Shown here: one piece after another, positions 1 to 5,656 of the stretch
Position numbering within the stretch: the first letter of the stretch is position 1
Layout of the letters: every line of letters begins with the position of its first letter
Assembly: GCA_029982105.1 (NCBI GenBank)
Contig: JARRCQ010000085.1
Location: 1 to 7,042, forward strand
Direction of reading: 5' to 3'
From: Candidatus Atribacteria bacterium
GTDB taxonomy: Bacteria > Atribacterota > Atribacteria > Atribacterales > Caldatribacteriaceae
DNA: 7,042 bases
The notes under the pieces: generated by a model
What the model was told of the DNA's origin: nothing
Seen by the model: only the letters and a program-made list of their open reading frames with translations
Database searches by the model: none
Translations under genes and position numbers: made by a program

Positions 1-1101
1 CGAGAAGTAGATGTAGTGACTACTGGTACTTTTGGAGTAATGTGTTCTTCAGGAGCTTTCTTTAATATTGGACATACCAAACCCCGGATGAAAGTTAGCG
101 AAGCCTATCTCAATGGGGTAATGGCCTACTGTGGTTTAGCCGCTGTAGATTTTTACATTGGAGCAACACAGGTGGCTCAGGATGACCCCCTCAATAAAAT
201 CCATCCTGGAGAATTTAAATACGGTGGAGGTCATGTGATTCAGGATTTGGTGGCAGGAAAAGATGTGCTTCTTGAAGCCTATGGTTATGGAACAGATTGT
301 TATCCTCGACGAAAATTAGTAACCTGGATTAACCTGAAAGACTTGAACGAGGCTTATCTTTTTAACCCTCGTAATGCCTATCAAAACTATAATGTGGCAG
401 TAAATCTCTCTTCTAAAACTATTTATACTTATATGGGGGTCTTGCTTCCTAAATTAGGTAATGCCAATTATTCTTCTGCTGGACAGCTCTCTCCTTTGCT
501 TAACGATCCTCTTTACCGAGTAATTGGGGTAGGAACTCGGATTTTTCTGGGAGGAGGAGTGGGATATGTGGCTTGGCAGGGAACGCAACATAATCCTGGA
601 GTAGAAAGAAACGAGCGAGGTGTGCCCAAAGAGGGAGCAGGAACTTTAGCAGTGATTGGTGATTTAAAAGGGATGGATGCTAATTGGTTGTGGGGAGTGA
701 GCATAAGAGGATATGGTTGTTCTTTGGCAGTAGGGTTGGGAGTTCCGATTCCTATCTTGGATGAAGAAACCCTCTATTACTGCGCGGTAAAAGATGAAGA
801 TATTTTAGCTCCTATTATAGATTACAGTAACGCTTATCCTAATGGGACAGGAGAGGTGTTGGGTTATGTTAGCTATGCTCAGTTGCGCCAGGGGAAAATA
901 AGCATAGAGGGTAAAGAAGTTCCTACTGCTTCTTTATCCAGTTATTCCCGAGCTCGGGAAATAGCTTTAACTCTAAAGGATTGGATCACAAAAGGCGATT
1001 TTACCTTAACTCAACCGGTTTTGTCTCTTCCTGGCCAAGAAGGTGCTCGTTTTCATAATCTTCCTGAAAGACCAGTAAATAATGGAAGAGGGGGGAGGTG
1101 A
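1..1101 (+). CDS. Homocysteine biosynthesis protein, DUF39/HcyBio family (COG1900), 5'-truncated by the window edge
   Basis: The frame is open from base 1, so the true start lies upstream and 366 residues are visible; a GTG at 16 has no reason to be the start. Seen: a near-N-terminal TTGTFGVMCSSG motif (Cys at nt 43-45), GTDCYPRR (Cys at nt 298-300), a Gly-rich LGGGVGYVAWQGTQHNP stretch, and GYGCSLAVGLGVPIPILDEE. These are typical of DUF39 proteins. Known: in Methanosarcina acetivorans the homologue MA1821 acts with the NIL-ferredoxin MA1822 to make homocysteine from aspartate semialdehyde and sulfide, with conserved cysteines carrying persulfide. The first two cysteines here probably correspond to those, but I could not align them. 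There is no C-terminal CBS pair, which some archaeal members carry. The stop at 1099-1101 overlaps the ribosome binding site of the next gene, so the two are co-transcribed. A cytoplasmic enzyme is expected. Confidence 0.9.
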   Translation, partial: REVDVVTTGTFGVMCSSGAFFNIGHTKPRMKVSEAYLNGVMAYCGLAAVDFYIGATQVAQDDPLNKIHPGEFKYGGGHVIQDLVAGKDVLLEAYGYGTDCYPRRKLVTWINLKDLNEAYLFNPRNAYQNYNVAVNLSSKTIYTYMGVLLPKLGNANYSSAGQLSPLLNDPLYRVIGVGTRIFLGGGVGYVAWQGTQHNPGVERNERGVPKEGAGTLAVIGDLKGMDANWLWGVSIRGYGCSLAVGLGVPIPILDEETLYYCAVKDEDILAPIIDYSNAYPNGTGEVLGYVSYAQLRQGKISIEGKEVPTASLSSYSRAREIALTLKDWITKGDFTLTQPVLSLPGQEGARFHNLPERPVNNGRGGR

Positions 1102-1107
1102 GGAAAT

Positions 1108-1518
1108 ATGAACTCTTCTCAAAAAGTAGTTTTGAGATTTCCCAGTGAATTGGTAGATCGGCCGCTGGTGTGTGAGTTAGCTCTGCAATTCGGATTAAGT
1201 TTTAACATTATGCGTGCTTCTATTTCTCCTCATCGCGAAGGACTTATGGTAATAGAAATATTGGGAGAGAGAAAAAAACAAGAAGAAGGACTACAATTTT
1301 TGAGAGAAAATGGCTTAGAAGTTGAATCTTTGAGTCAGGATATAAAGATGATAACAGAGCGTTGCATTCATTGTGGTGCTTGTGTAGGGGTTTGCCCTAC
1401 TGAGGCTTTGTATGTGGAAAAACCCTCTTACTTAGTAAAGTATGATGAGACTCAGTGTATCGCTTGTGAAATGTGTATTTTGGCCTGTCCTACTCATGCC
1501 ATGGAGGCTCTTCTGTGA
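1108..1518 (+). CDS. NIL-domain ferredoxin-like protein, partner of the DUF39 homocysteine enzyme
   Basis: This 136-residue protein has an N-terminal NIL-type domain (about residues 5-77, the small alpha/beta fold also found at the C-terminus of methionine ABC transporter ATPases). A C-terminal ferredoxin region follows with two complete C-x2-C-x2-C-x3-C-P motifs (Cys 86, 89, 92, 96 and 117, 120, 123, 127), so two [4Fe-4S] clusters are expected. This NIL plus 2x[4Fe-4S] architecture is that of MA1822 of Methanosarcina acetivorans, which works with the DUF39 protein in homocysteine synthesis. The inferred role is electron delivery or sulfur handling. The ATG at 1108 has a strong Shine-Dalgarno, GGAGGTGA at 1094-1101, placed over the stop of the upstream gene. 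Its TGA overlaps the GTG start of the next gene. All cluster ligands are present. Confidence 0.92.
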   Translation: MNSSQKVVLRFPSELVDRPLVCELALQFGLSFNIMRASISPHREGLMVIEILGERKKQEEGLQFLRENGLEVESLSQDIKMITERCIHCGACVGVCPTEALYVEKPSYLVKYDETQCIACEMCILACPTHAMEALL

Positions 1519-2243
1519 CTGAGTATGTAGAAAGATGGTATCGTAAATATACGAGGGCACTAGATTTAGTGCCCTTTTCTGTCCAGATAAAAGAGAGCGA
1601 TCTTTTCATTTTGGCAGAAAAAGATTTGAAAGATTTAGCTTATAAGAGATTAGAAAAAGAAAGAAATAACTTAGAAGCCTATCTGCACTACGACCCTGAT
1701 TTTCTGCATTCTTTAGTTCCGGTTACCGTTCCTACCTTTGCTCCTCCTATCTGTCGGATGATGGCCGAAGCAGCAAAAAAGGCCGGGGTAGGCCCTATGG
1801 CAGCTGTAGCTGGAGCCATAAATGAAATGGTGGGCGAGGAACTCCTCCGGGAGAGCCAGGAATTGATAATCGAAAATGGGGGAGATTTGCTGGTCTTTTC
1901 TCAAGAGGCTCGAGTGGTGGCAGTGTATGCTGGAGAAGAATCTCCCTTTAGTTTCCGGATAGGTATAAAATTATCCCCGGGCCAAAAATGGGGAGTAGCT
2001 ACTTCTTCAGGAACAGTTGGCCATTCTTTGAGCTTTGGTAAAGCAGATGCAGTGGTTGTAGTAGCTGAATCATCAGCTGTAGCCGATGCCTGGGCAACGA
2101 GTTTAGCCAACCGAGTGCGAGAAAAAGAAGACATAAAGAAAGTGCTGGAATTTTCTCAGCAAGTTACTGATATTAAGGGGATTTTAATTATTTTAGGAAA
2201 ACTTTTAGGAATGGAGGGTAATATCCAGATAGAAAAACTCTAA
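1515..2243 (+). CDS. UPF0280 family protein (COG2122, ApbE-like), predicted sulfide assimilation factor
   Basis: I start this at GTG 1515 (242 residues), overlapping the TGA of the previous gene and preceded by GGAGG at 1503-1507 with 7-nt spacing; the frame extends to an ATG at 1473 but that would lie well inside the NIL-ferredoxin gene. Family signatures: AGVGPMAAVAGAI (residues 90-102), IIENGGD (118-124), and GVATSSGTVGHSLSFGKADAV (160-180, Ala at position 162). The fold is related to the flavin transferase ApbE, but this family's reaction is not established. In Methanosarcina acetivorans the homologue MA1715 promotes efficient use of low sulfide. Being translationally coupled to the DUF39 and NIL-ferredoxin genes supports a role in sulfide delivery for homocysteine. 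The protein has a single cysteine (residue 80), so a multi-cysteine sulfur relay within it is unlikely. Confidence 0.9.
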   Translation: MTEYVERWYRKYTRALDLVPFSVQIKESDLFILAEKDLKDLAYKRLEKERNNLEAYLHYDPDFLHSLVPVTVPTFAPPICRMMAEAAKKAGVGPMAAVAGAINEMVGEELLRESQELIIENGGDLLVFSQEARVVAVYAGEESPFSFRIGIKLSPGQKWGVATSSGTVGHSLSFGKADAVVVVAESSAVADAWATSLANRVREKEDIKKVLEFSQQVTDIKGILIILGKLLGMEGNIQIEKL

Positions 2244-2250
2244 ATTTTTG

Positions 2251-2259
2251 TGGTAAAAT
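2251..2259 (+). promoter_or_regulatory. Possible extended -10 promoter for the TPR gene
   Basis: TGGTAAAAT fits the extended -10 form TGnTAtaAT in the 23-nt gap between the UPF0280 and TPR genes. I see no good -35. A transcript would start near 2266, giving either a nearly leaderless message for ATG 2267 or a leader of about 21 nt for ATG 2288. Read-through from the upstream operon is equally possible. Confidence 0.3.
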
Positions 2260-2266
2260 CTAAAAA

Positions 2267-3436
2267 ATGTCTTCCGGGGTGGAAAAAATGGTATTAGTAA
2301 TTGTTCTGGTTTTAGCATTTCTTGCTATTTACGTTACGGGAATAGATACAGTAAAATCTATTCCTTCTGAAGTGTACCAATTATTTCACCAAGCTTTTTC
2401 TCTTATCCGAGAGAAAAAATATTCGGAAGCCTTAGAAATTTATAATGCCATTATAAATTTGTTACCCCATCATCCTGTCGCTTATGCCCAGCGAGGCAAC
2501 GTTTACTACTATTTAGGAGACATAGATAAGGCTATTGAAGACTATTCTAAAGCCATTGAGTTGAAACCTGATTTCGCCGAAGCTTATAACAATCGAGGCA
2601 ACGCCTATTTGTCAAAAGGTGATATAGAGCAAGGGGTTAGCGATTTAACTAAAGCGGTAGAGCTGAATCCTCAATTAAAAGAGGCTTTTTTTAATCGGGG
2701 TATAGCTCGCTCTGAAGAGGGAAAATACCAAGAAGCGCTGGAAGACTTCAGTCAAGTAACGCAGATAGACCCTCAGGAACCTGATGTATATCTTGCCCGG
2801 GCTCGCCTTTTGTTAAAATTAAAGACCTATTACAATCAAGTCCTGGATGATATCAATCAGTTCCTTGAATTTTACCCTTCCCATCCTCAGGCTTATTTTC
2901 TAAGAGGAATGTGCTTTTTGCGTCAGGGAGACTATTCTCAAGCCATCCAAGATTTTTCTCAGGCTTTAACTTTTAAGAAAGATTTTCCCCTGGCTTACTA
3001 TCAAAGAGGAATTGCCCGAATTAAGCAAGGAGAATATATGGGGACTATAGAAGACTTTACCACTGCCCTTGATTTGGAGCCAGAATTTTATCCTGCTCTT
3101 CTGGGAAGAGGAATAGTTTATTACCAAAATGAAGATTATGAACTGGCTCAAGAAGACCTTAACCGAGCAATAGAAATCAACCCCCGATTTTATAAAGCCT
3201 ATGGCTTTAGAGCTCTGGTTTATCGAGCCTTAGGAAAAGAAGAGGAGGCAGAAAAAGACTGGGAAGAGTTTCTAAAAGGAGATATGATTAACGACTTAGT
3301 GGAAGAAGATTTAGATGAAGAAACGAATGAGCTCTGTTCCTGGGGAGAGAAAATGCTGGTATGGGGCGAAAACCAAGAGTTTGAAGAAAACTTGGTAGCG
3401 GGGGTCGGATTCGAACCGACGACCTCCGGGTTATGA
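2267..3436 (+). CDS. Membrane-anchored TPR-repeat protein whose 3' end overlaps a tRNA gene
   Basis: This 389-residue protein has one N-terminal hydrophobic helix (about residues 8-26, VLVIVLVLAFLAIYVTGI), likely an uncleaved anchor, followed by about nine TPR-like units between residues 32 and 335. Units 2, 3, 4, 6, 7 and 8 are canonical, with the A-Y/F-xx-RG and A-I/L-xD-F/L patterns; unit 5 is degenerate. TPRs are protein-binding scaffolds, so the specific partner is unknown. An acidic tail follows. The last 14 residues (LVAGVGFEPTTSGL) are translated from the antisense strand of the initiator tRNA and are not a conserved domain. The start is uncertain: ATG 2288 (removing 7 residues) has GGGGTGG at 2276-2282 as a better ribosome binding site than anything before 2267. 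The short gap after the sulfur operon allows co-transcription, but function cannot be inferred from that alone. Confidence 0.88.
   Translation: MSSGVEKMVLVIVLVLAFLAIYVTGIDTVKSIPSEVYQLFHQAFSLIREKKYSEALEIYNAIINLLPHHPVAYAQRGNVYYYLGDIDKAIEDYSKAIELKPDFAEAYNNRGNAYLSKGDIEQGVSDLTKAVELNPQLKEAFFNRGIARSEEGKYQEALEDFSQVTQIDPQEPDVYLARARLLLKLKTYYNQVLDDINQFLEFYPSHPQAYFLRGMCFLRQGDYSQAIQDFSQALTFKKDFPLAYYQRGIARIKQGEYMGTIEDFTTALDLEPEFYPALLGRGIVYYQNEDYELAQEDLNRAIEINPRFYKAYGFRALVYRALGKEEEAEKDWEEFLKGDMINDLVEEDLDEETNELCSWGEKMLVWGENQEFEENLVAGVGFEPTTSGL
3369..3395 (-). terminator. Weak candidate terminator of the tRNA transcript
   Basis: On the minus strand CCAAGTTT (3395-3388) can pair with AAACTCTTGG (3382-3373) with a 2-nt bulge, followed by TTTT (3372-3369). 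The stem uses the encoded CCA end of the tRNA and the T tract is short, so this could be chance. No better terminator is seen downstream of the tRNA. Confidence 0.25.
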
Positions 3437-3469
3437 GCCCGACGAGCTTCCTGACTGCTCTACCCCGCG
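3393..3469 (-). tRNA. Initiator tRNA-fMet (anticodon CAT), CCA encoded
   Basis: The minus strand from 3469 folds as a full 77-nt cloverleaf. The acceptor stem is CGCGGGG with CCCCGCT, then A73 and an encoded CCA (3395-3393). The D stem is GAGC/GCTC, the anticodon loop CTCATAA has its CAT at 3435-3433, the variable loop is AGGTC, and the T arm is GTCGG-TTCGAAT-CCGAC. Initiator marks: C1 opposes U72 with no pairing (the E. coli initiator has C1:A72), A11:U24 in the D stem, and three consecutive G:C pairs (29-31 with 39-41) closing the anticodon loop. These separate it from elongator tRNA-Met and from tRNA-Ile with a modified CAT anticodon. Its 3' 44 nt overlap the end of the convergent TPR gene. 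Confidence 0.97.
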
Positions 3470-3478
3470 CCGTTAATC

Positions 3479-3494
3479 GTTCGCGCCTGCGAAC
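3479..3494 (-). other. Hairpin in the tRNA-fMet 5' leader
   Basis: GTTCGC and GCGAAC form a perfect 6-bp stem with a 4-nt loop between the predicted -10 region and the tRNA 5' end. It would sit at or very near the transcript 5' end and be removed by RNase P processing. Its role is not known; a folding or stability aid for the precursor is possible. Confidence 0.5.
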
Positions 3495-3499
3495 AGTAT

Positions 3500-3530
3500 A
3501 TAATATTAAACCATTTTTCTATTTTGTCAA
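3500..3530 (-). promoter_or_regulatory. Sigma-70 promoter of tRNA-fMet
   Basis: The minus strand has a perfect TTGACA -35 at 3530-3525. Two overlapping -10 candidates follow: TAATAT at 3508-3503 (16-bp spacer) and TATTAT at 3505-3500 (19-bp spacer, five of six consensus bases). The start would fall near 3493-3496, about 25 nt before the tRNA. The consensus -35 fits a strongly expressed stable RNA. Confidence 0.65.
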
Positions 3531-3550
3531 CCCCGCGAGGGCTCTATAAT
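3524..3550 (+). promoter_or_regulatory. Possible divergent promoter facing the orphan region
   Basis: TATAAT at 3545-3550 is a perfect -10. The nearest -35 is TTGTCA at 3524-3529 (five of six bases) but the spacer is only 15 bp. This -35 lies on the same bases as the -35 of the minus-strand tRNA promoter, so the two could not be used together. Confidence 0.4.
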
Positions 3551-3582
3551 AAAGTGTGTGGAAAAAATATCTAAAAAGAAGT

Positions 3583-3637
3583 ATGGTGGCAAAGACCAGA
3601 TCCAGAAGTTAGAAAAGAAAGGAGGCCTTACCACCAT
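3583..3637 (+). other. Inverted repeat that could mask the short-ORF start codon
   Basis: ATGGTGG at 3583-3589 is complementary to CCACCAT at 3631-3637, which includes two bases of the ATG at 3636. If it forms in RNA, the 41-nt intervening segment, including the AGGAGG ribosome binding site, would be looped out. Seven pairs over this distance is only modest evidence. Confidence 0.3.
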
Positions 3638-3713
3638 GGCCAGAGGGAAAATTAGTATCACGATTGTATTAGGAGTTAAAGATTTCATAGCCTATATAGA
3701 TGAAGAGGGATAA
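3636..3713 (+). CDS. Possible small protein of unknown function (25 aa)
   Basis: An ATG at 3636 with AGGAGG at 3620-3625 (10-nt spacing) opens a 25-residue frame, MARGKISITIVLGVKDFIAY followed by IDEEG. The same frame is open upstream to a GTG at 3558, which would give a 51-residue, lysine-rich protein beginning just after the TATAAT at 3545-3550, but that start has no ribosome binding site. I do not recognise the family. It could be a real small protein, a leader peptide, or the leftover of a larger gene that now ends at the TAA at 3711. The strong ribosome binding site is the main reason to list it. Confidence 0.3.
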   Translation: MARGKISITIVLGVKDFIAYIDEEG

Positions 3714-3971
3714 AACCAGTCTCCTATTTATAGCAGTACTACCGGTCAGCAGCTATCCCTTTGCTTATGCCTATGAGGATACTAAAACAGCCAATTGGAT
3801 AGATGCCCTCAGGAGATGGATAGACTACCGGACTACTATCATTGCTATCCGAACTGGGAAACCTAAAGATAAGCCATATATTTACTCACGGCATGGGTCA
3901 TTTTTATTCCGACTCTCCTGGGTCAATTGTACGCCGGTGGTGACAATAAGCTCTTTTTCTATTTATGGTTC

Positions 3972-3980
3972 TATGATAAT
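3972..3980 (+). promoter_or_regulatory. Weak candidate -10 for the homocysteine S-methyltransferase gene
   Basis: TATGATAAT contains two overlapping -10-like hexamers (TATGAT, GATAAT) about 25-33 nt before the ATG at 4005. No matching -35 is seen at the usual distance. It is listed because the other promoters in this window also lie close to their starts. Confidence 0.22.
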
Positions 3981-4004
3981 ATTTCTTTAAAAAAGGAGAA
4001 ACAT

Positions 4005-4892
4005 ATGCTTTCTGAGGTGTTGAAAAGGGGAATAATAGTTTTTGACGGGGCAATGGGAACCCGTTTACAGAAATTAGGTCTTCCTGCAGGTCATCCTCCC
4101 GAAGAGTGGAATCTCTCTCATCCTGAAGAAGTAGCCCGGATACATCGAAGTTATGTGGAGGCAGGTTCTACCCTTATTCAGACTAATACTTTTGGTGCCA
4201 ACCGCATTCGCCTTGAACGTTACCATCTGGAGGAAAAAATTAAAGAAATAATTCACGAAGGGGTAGAAATAGCTAAAAGTGTCTTAAAAGAGGGAGTATT
4301 ACTGTCTGCCTCTATAGGACCTCTGGGAGAATTTATCGAACCCTATGGAGACCTATCTTTAGAAAAAGCACAAAGAGCTTTTATGGAACAAGTTGAACTT
4401 TTGCAAGAAGAGGGAATAAAGATATTTCATTTAGAAACTTTCAGTTTTTCTTCCGAAGCTCTTTTAGCCTGGGAGGCAATTAAACATTTTAGCGGTGAAG
4501 CAATAGTTAGTTTTACTTTTGAAAAAAGGGGTGAGGGACACTTCACCACTTTAATGGGGGAGCATCCTCGCCAGATAGTAGAAATTTTTAAAGACGAACC
4601 TATTACCGCTTTAGGCACTAATTGTGGGGGAGGGATAAGAGAGATAACAGAGATAGCTCGCCAGTATCGAGAAAGTTATCTTGGGCCTCTTTCTTGTAAG
4701 CCTAATGCCGGTATTCCCCAAGTAGTAGAAGAAAAAGTAGTTTATACAGAAACCCCAGAAGATTTTGCAGAAGGAGCTAAGCAACTACTTAAGTTGGGAG
4801 TGAACATAATTGGCGGCTGTTGTGGAACAGATGAAAGATATATTACAGCTGTTAAAAGAGTTATTGAAGAAATGTCTTCTTTTAAACCATAA
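4005..4892 (+). CDS. Stand-alone homocysteine S-methyltransferase domain protein (MetH Hcy-module type)
   Basis: The 295-residue protein is a complete (beta/alpha)8 Hcy-binding domain. It opens with IIVFDGAMGTRLQKLG (10-25), like the ILDGAMGTMLQ start of cobalamin-dependent MetH. It keeps the Zn-ligand motifs GTNCGGG (Cys207) and GGCCGTD (Cys272, Cys273). The same residue numbers are reported for Thermotoga maritima MetH, which supports the MetH-like class. Zn activates the homocysteine thiolate for methylation to methionine. The folate-binding, cobalamin and reactivation modules of MetH are absent, so the methyl donor must be a separate methyl-corrinoid protein or a small molecule such as S-methylmethionine. 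The ATG at 4005 has AAGGAG at 3993-3998; the frame extends to 3927 without a better start. It follows the homocysteine operon by 1.8 kb and overlaps the convergent radical SAM gene by 11 nt. Confidence 0.92.
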   Translation: MLSEVLKRGIIVFDGAMGTRLQKLGLPAGHPPEEWNLSHPEEVARIHRSYVEAGSTLIQTNTFGANRIRLERYHLEEKIKEIIHEGVEIAKSVLKEGVLLSASIGPLGEFIEPYGDLSLEKAQRAFMEQVELLQEEGIKIFHLETFSFSSEALLAWEAIKHFSGEAIVSFTFEKRGEGHFTTLMGEHPRQIVEIFKDEPITALGTNCGGGIREITEIARQYRESYLGPLSCKPNAGIPQVVEEKVVYTETPEDFAEGAKQLLKLGVNIIGGCCGTDERYITAVKRVIEEMSSFKP

Positions 4893-5640
4893 CCGTAGAT
4901 ACTCTTGGTAAGGAGGGAATTACTTCCCCTCCTAAAAACCGAGCTATTTCTTCCAACCGCGTTAGAGGAGGGGATTTTACTCCTTCTTGAGCAGGCTTAC
5001 GGTCTAAAGCATTGATTTGCACCCGATGAGGGGAAATAAGAGCAATTTTCTCTTTAAGAGAAACAAGCTCTTTTTCTGAGTCATTTATTCCTTCTACTAT
5101 AAAAATTTCTAACCATATCTCTCCTAGGAAGTGCTTGCGTAAACTAGCTAAACTCTCTAAATAAGAGTTTAAAGTAATCTGAGGATGGGGGCGGTCGATC
5201 ATCTGGAGAGCCTGGGGGGAAGCAGCATCCAGGGAAGGGATTATGATGTCCATTTCCTTTACTTCTTCTAAGAGGCCCTCGTGAAGAGCAAAAAGAGTTC
5301 CATTGGTGATTAATACTAATTTTTGTTCCGGGAAGAGTTTTTTGATAAAATGAGCAATCTCTCCTAAAGAAGAATGAAGCGTAGGCTCTCCCCAACCGGC
5401 GAAGGTAATACAATAAGGAGGAGCATTGCGAAACCGGGAAGATGCAGCATATTTTTTGAGACTTTCCATTACCTCAAGAGTGGGAATATATTCTTTTCTC
5501 TCTATGGTTAGATTGGTAGTTATTCCACATTCACAATATATACAATTTAGACTGCAAGTTTTATGAGGAAGGAGATTAATTCCCAGAGAGCTACCCAATC
5601 TCCGTGATATTATAGGTCCAAAAATACATTTTTGTGCCAT
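4882..5640 (-). CDS. Radical SAM protein, COG0731-type (function unknown)
   Basis: This 252-residue protein carries the radical SAM [4Fe-4S] motif C-x3-C-x2-C at Cys29, 33 and 36 (TCSLNCIYCECG), with an extra Cys38. It opens with FGPIISRRLGSSLGINLLP, the start typical of COG0731 Fe-S oxidoreductases (distant relatives of TYW1, often labelled 'elongator protein 3/MiaB/NifB-like'). Other conserved parts are ITFAGWGEPTLH (78-89, SAM-binding region), LVLITNGTL (108-116) and VQINALDRKP (207-216). It should cleave SAM to a 5'-deoxyadenosyl radical; the substrate is unknown. There is no SPASM or other C-terminal auxiliary cluster domain. The ATG at 5640 follows the MntP stop by 16 nt, with AAGGAAA at 5652-5646 as ribosome binding site, so the two genes form an operon. 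Its last 11 nt overlap the convergent methyltransferase gene. Confidence 0.87.
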   Translation of the reverse strand: MAQKCIFGPIISRRLGSSLGINLLPHKTCSLNCIYCECGITTNLTIERKEYIPTLEVMESLKKYAASSRFRNAPPYCITFAGWGEPTLHSSLGEIAHFIKKLFPEQKLVLITNGTLFALHEGLLEEVKEMDIIIPSLDAASPQALQMIDRPHPQITLNSYLESLASLRKHFLGEIWLEIFIVEGINDSEKELVSLKEKIALISPHRVQINALDRKPAQEGVKSPPLTRLEEIARFLGGEVIPSLPRVSTVMV

Positions 5641-5656
5641 AACATTTTCCTTCTTT

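Larger units (their letters stand above)
3551..4004. other. 454-bp stretch without a convincing full gene
   Basis: Between the divergent promoter and the methyltransferase start I find one plausible short ORF (3636-3713, listed separately) and an open frame at 3700-3990 (96 codons). The latter lacks a ribosome binding site, has no recognisable motif and is probably chance. No cobalamin, SAM or T-box riboswitch signature was recognised. The stretch might be a decayed gene or a mobile-element remnant, but I cannot name a parent. Confidence 0.5.

Noticed and set aside
513..704. Minus-strand open frame inside the DUF39 gene
   Set aside because: It lies wholly inside a well-supported gene, has no motif, and its composition reflects the sense codons.
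1473..1514. Upstream ATG extension of the UPF0280 gene
   Set aside because: It would overlap the NIL-ferredoxin gene by 46 nt; GTG 1515 has a well-spaced GGAGG and a standard stop-start overlap.
1713..2134. Two minus-strand open frames antisense to the UPF0280 gene
   Set aside because: Both are shadows of a conserved sense gene with no motif of their own.
3401..3436. GVGFEPTTSGL as a genuine conserved C-terminal motif of the TPR protein
   Set aside because: It is the antisense translation of the tRNA-fMet variable loop, T arm and acceptor stem.
3700..3990. 96-codon plus-strand open frame before the methyltransferase
   Set aside because: No ribosome binding site, no recognisable domain or convincing signal peptide, and it starts inside the better-supported short ORF.
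3551..4004. SAM, cobalamin or T-box riboswitch upstream of the homocysteine S-methyltransferase
   Set aside because: I found none of the conserved boxes of these classes and no terminator-like hairpin with a T tract before the gene.
4074..4618. Minus-strand open frames inside the methyltransferase gene
   Set aside because: They are antisense to a conserved enzyme and show no features of their own.
4911..4933. Hairpin as a terminator for the convergent genes
   Set aside because: There is no T tract after it on the plus strand, and on the minus strand it lies within the radical SAM coding region with its T run on the wrong side.
5144..5413. 89-codon minus-strand frame inside the radical SAM gene
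   Set aside because: It is an alternative frame of a gene with clear radical SAM motifs.
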